From Deinococcus deserti VCD115 (GTDB lineage Bacteria; Deinococcota; Deinococci; Deinococcales; Deinococcaceae), in NCBI RefSeq assembly GCF_000020685.1, contig NC_012529.1:62001-126000 (forward strand): a stretch of 64,000 nt of DNA, in the 5' to 3' direction. The translations under genes and the position numbers were made by a program. Under the pieces are notes generated by a model. It worked only from the letters and a program-made list of their open reading frames with translations, had not been told where the DNA came from and did no database searches. Below, piece after piece: positions 62,433-64,000 of this stretch (position 1 is the first letter of the stretch; every line of letters begins with the position of its first letter).

Positions 62433-64000
62433 CCGGCGCAGGGGCCCTGCAGGACGCGGCCGGATTCACGCCGGCACAGGCGCAGGCCATTTTCTCCCCG
62501 GGCAGCGTGGCCATCTCGGCCGGCGCGGGAAGCGGGAAAACCCGGGTGCTGGCGGAACGGATTCTGAATCTGGTGCAGTTGGGCGTGGATCCTGGGCAGA
62601 TCGTGGCCGTGACGTTCACTGAAGCGGCCGCTGCTGAACTGCGCGAGCGCATCACCCGTTTCGTGGAAGCGCGGGCGGAAGCGCAGGGAGGCGAATGGCT
62701 CGGCGCGCTGGCCAGCCTGCCCCTGATGCAGGTCAGCACCATCCACGGTCTGTGCGGACGGGTGGCCCGCTAGCATCCGGTCGAGAGCGGTGCCGGCCTG
62801 ACGTTCGAGGTGCTCGACGACATCGAAACCAAAGCCTGGGTGGACGAGCACCTCGCCCCGGTGCTGGCGGAACTGCCGGTGGAACTCCTGCTCGCGGTGC
62901 CTGGCAAGATCCGCAGCGAGGTCCTGAAGAAACTGCTGGATGACCCGACCAGTGCCGAGGAAGCCCTCCGGGTAGGGGGCAGGCTGGCGCGGATGGACGC
63001 TTCAGAGCGGGCCCGGCGCGCCTGGCAGGCTGTGACCAAGGAATGGAATGAGGCCGCCGGCGCCCTGGCCGGGCTGGGCGGCCCAGCGGGTGATGAGCTC
63101 GAGCGCTTCCGGCAGGCCGCTGTGCAGGCAGCGTCCTCGGCTCCGGTCCTGGGCGACGCCCTGCGGGCGGTCCGCCGCGCCCTGGATGGCCACAAAGGCA
63201 CCATCGGCAAGGGCTGGAACAAGGACCAGAAAGCAGCCACCCACGCGGCCCTGAAAACCCTGAAAGCCCTGGCCGCGCGCCACGACCTGCTCGGAGAAAG
63301 CACGCCTGACTCTCAGGCTCATGATGAGGCGGTCCTGGCGCTGGGTGCCCTGTTCGCCCATGTGCGCCAGCGGTTTGCGGAACTCAAGGCGGAGCAGGAG
63401 ATCGCTACCTTTGCGGACCTGGAAACGTACGCGGACACGGCTCTCCAGCAGGCCGCGGTCCAGGCGTACTACGCCGACCGCTGGACACACCTGCTGATTG
63501 ATGAAGCTCAGGACACCAACCCGGTGCAGTGGCGCATCCTTTCCGCTCTGGCAGGATCCGGAGTGAACCTCACGGTCGTGGGGGACGAGAAGCAGTCGAT
63601 CTATGCGTTCCGGCGCGCTGACGTGGAGGTGTTCCGCGCGGCGCAGACCGAGGTGCAGGCTCGGGGCGGGAGTGTCATTCCGATGGGAATGTCCTTCCGG
63701 ACGCATGCCGGTCTGGTTTCGGCGATCAACACCTACTTCGAGAACCTGATGCAGGGGCCGGACATGGACCGGCCTACCGCTGCGCGTTTTGAACCCCTTA
63801 CCGCCTTCCGGGCCGAGTCCCCGTCAGGGAGCGACACCGCTTGCGTGGAACTGCACGCCCTACAGGGGGAAGACGAAGCCACGCTGCGGGCCGCGGAAGC
63901 GGCTTACCTGGCGGGCCGGATTCAGGCCCTGCTGCTGGCCGGCCAGCCGGTGTACGACCGGGCATTGAACGGGACCCGGCCCTTGCGGCTGTCTGACATC
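62429..64000 (+). pseudogene. addA: AddA-like UvrD-family helicase, amber-interrupted and partial
   Basis: Starts at ATG 62429 inside the addB stop. Walker A is SAGAGSGKTRV (about residues 30-40), then VTFTEAAAAELRERI and STIHGLCGRVAR. A TAG at 62771-62773 (codon 115) follows, after which the same frame goes on without a break to the window end: HPVESGAGLTFEVLDD, the Walker B LLIDEAQDTNP, GDEKQSIYAFRRAD and MSFRTHAGL. The lost residue was probably Glu or Gln before His-Pro. Motifs beyond the stop are intact, so the mutation is recent, a sequencing error, or read through. The 3' end, where the second nuclease domain would be, is outside the window. Confidence 0.85.

Overview
The window reads as a high-GC Deinococcus chromosome or megaplasmid segment. 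Support comes from GC-rich third codon positions, a Deinococcus-style tyrosine recombinase and IS982/IS3/IS5-type elements. Many starts also lie 5-8 nt after a TANNNT hexamer, the leaderless-mRNA pattern described for Deinococcus deserti. No rRNA, complete tRNA, CRISPR array or replication origin was found.

Layout. 0-8 kb: a worn accessory region with a PAS-protein remnant, a frameshifted recombinase, a small K/A-rich protein, a cold-shock protein, a LysM protein, an aldehyde dehydrogenase, a trypsin-like protease split by an in-frame TAG, a secreted protein and a decayed IS982-like element. 8-25 kb: mostly core-like genes, including a REC-GGDEF regulator, PhoX phosphatase, serine hydrolase, 5'-nucleotidase, a histidine kinase/response regulator pair, a PAS-GAF-GAF kinase, a sugar-efflux-type MFS pump, a formamidase and a ferritin-like protein. 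25.7-30.1 kb: a secreted-protein cassette resembling a chaperone-usher system, made of two paralogous small beta-rich subunits, an Ig-fold chaperone-like protein and a large usher/barrel-like protein. 30-40 kb: a lipoprotein, a CvpA-CAP fusion, a GH2 glycosidase, an efflux pump, a GNAT enzyme, an intact-looking IS3 element, an MBL hydrolase, a 42-aa secreted peptide and a candidate small RNA. 40.9-44.7 kb: a 1267-aa TPR/HD-GYP/TPR/GGDEF protein. 45-47 kb: IS5 relic and gene debris.

47.3-59.2 kb is the most interesting part. Seven tightly packed co-directional genes encode a membrane-anchored vWA-like protein, a small three-helix membrane protein, a 1070-aa tubulin/FtsZ-like GTPase with a zinc-knuckle tail, a MotA/TolQ/ExbB-like channel with a long coiled-coil tail, a MotB/OmpA-like stator partner, a leucine-rich-repeat-variant solenoid and a transmembrane pseudokinase fused to SH3 and beta-helix domains. 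Family knowledge suggests a proton-driven motor linked to a GTPase filament at the envelope. It echoes both the tubulin-like (FtsZl) membrane-remodelling neighbourhoods proposed from comparative genomics and the ZorAB module of Zorya anti-phage systems. An AddB-like nuclease and an AddA-like helicase follow at 59.7 kb. The helicase carries an in-frame TAG and runs off the window end.

Decay is frequent: two frameshifted genes, two degenerate transposases and three amber-interrupted reading frames. TAG is also a normal terminator here (for example the aldehyde dehydrogenase), so these are best read as nonsense mutations.
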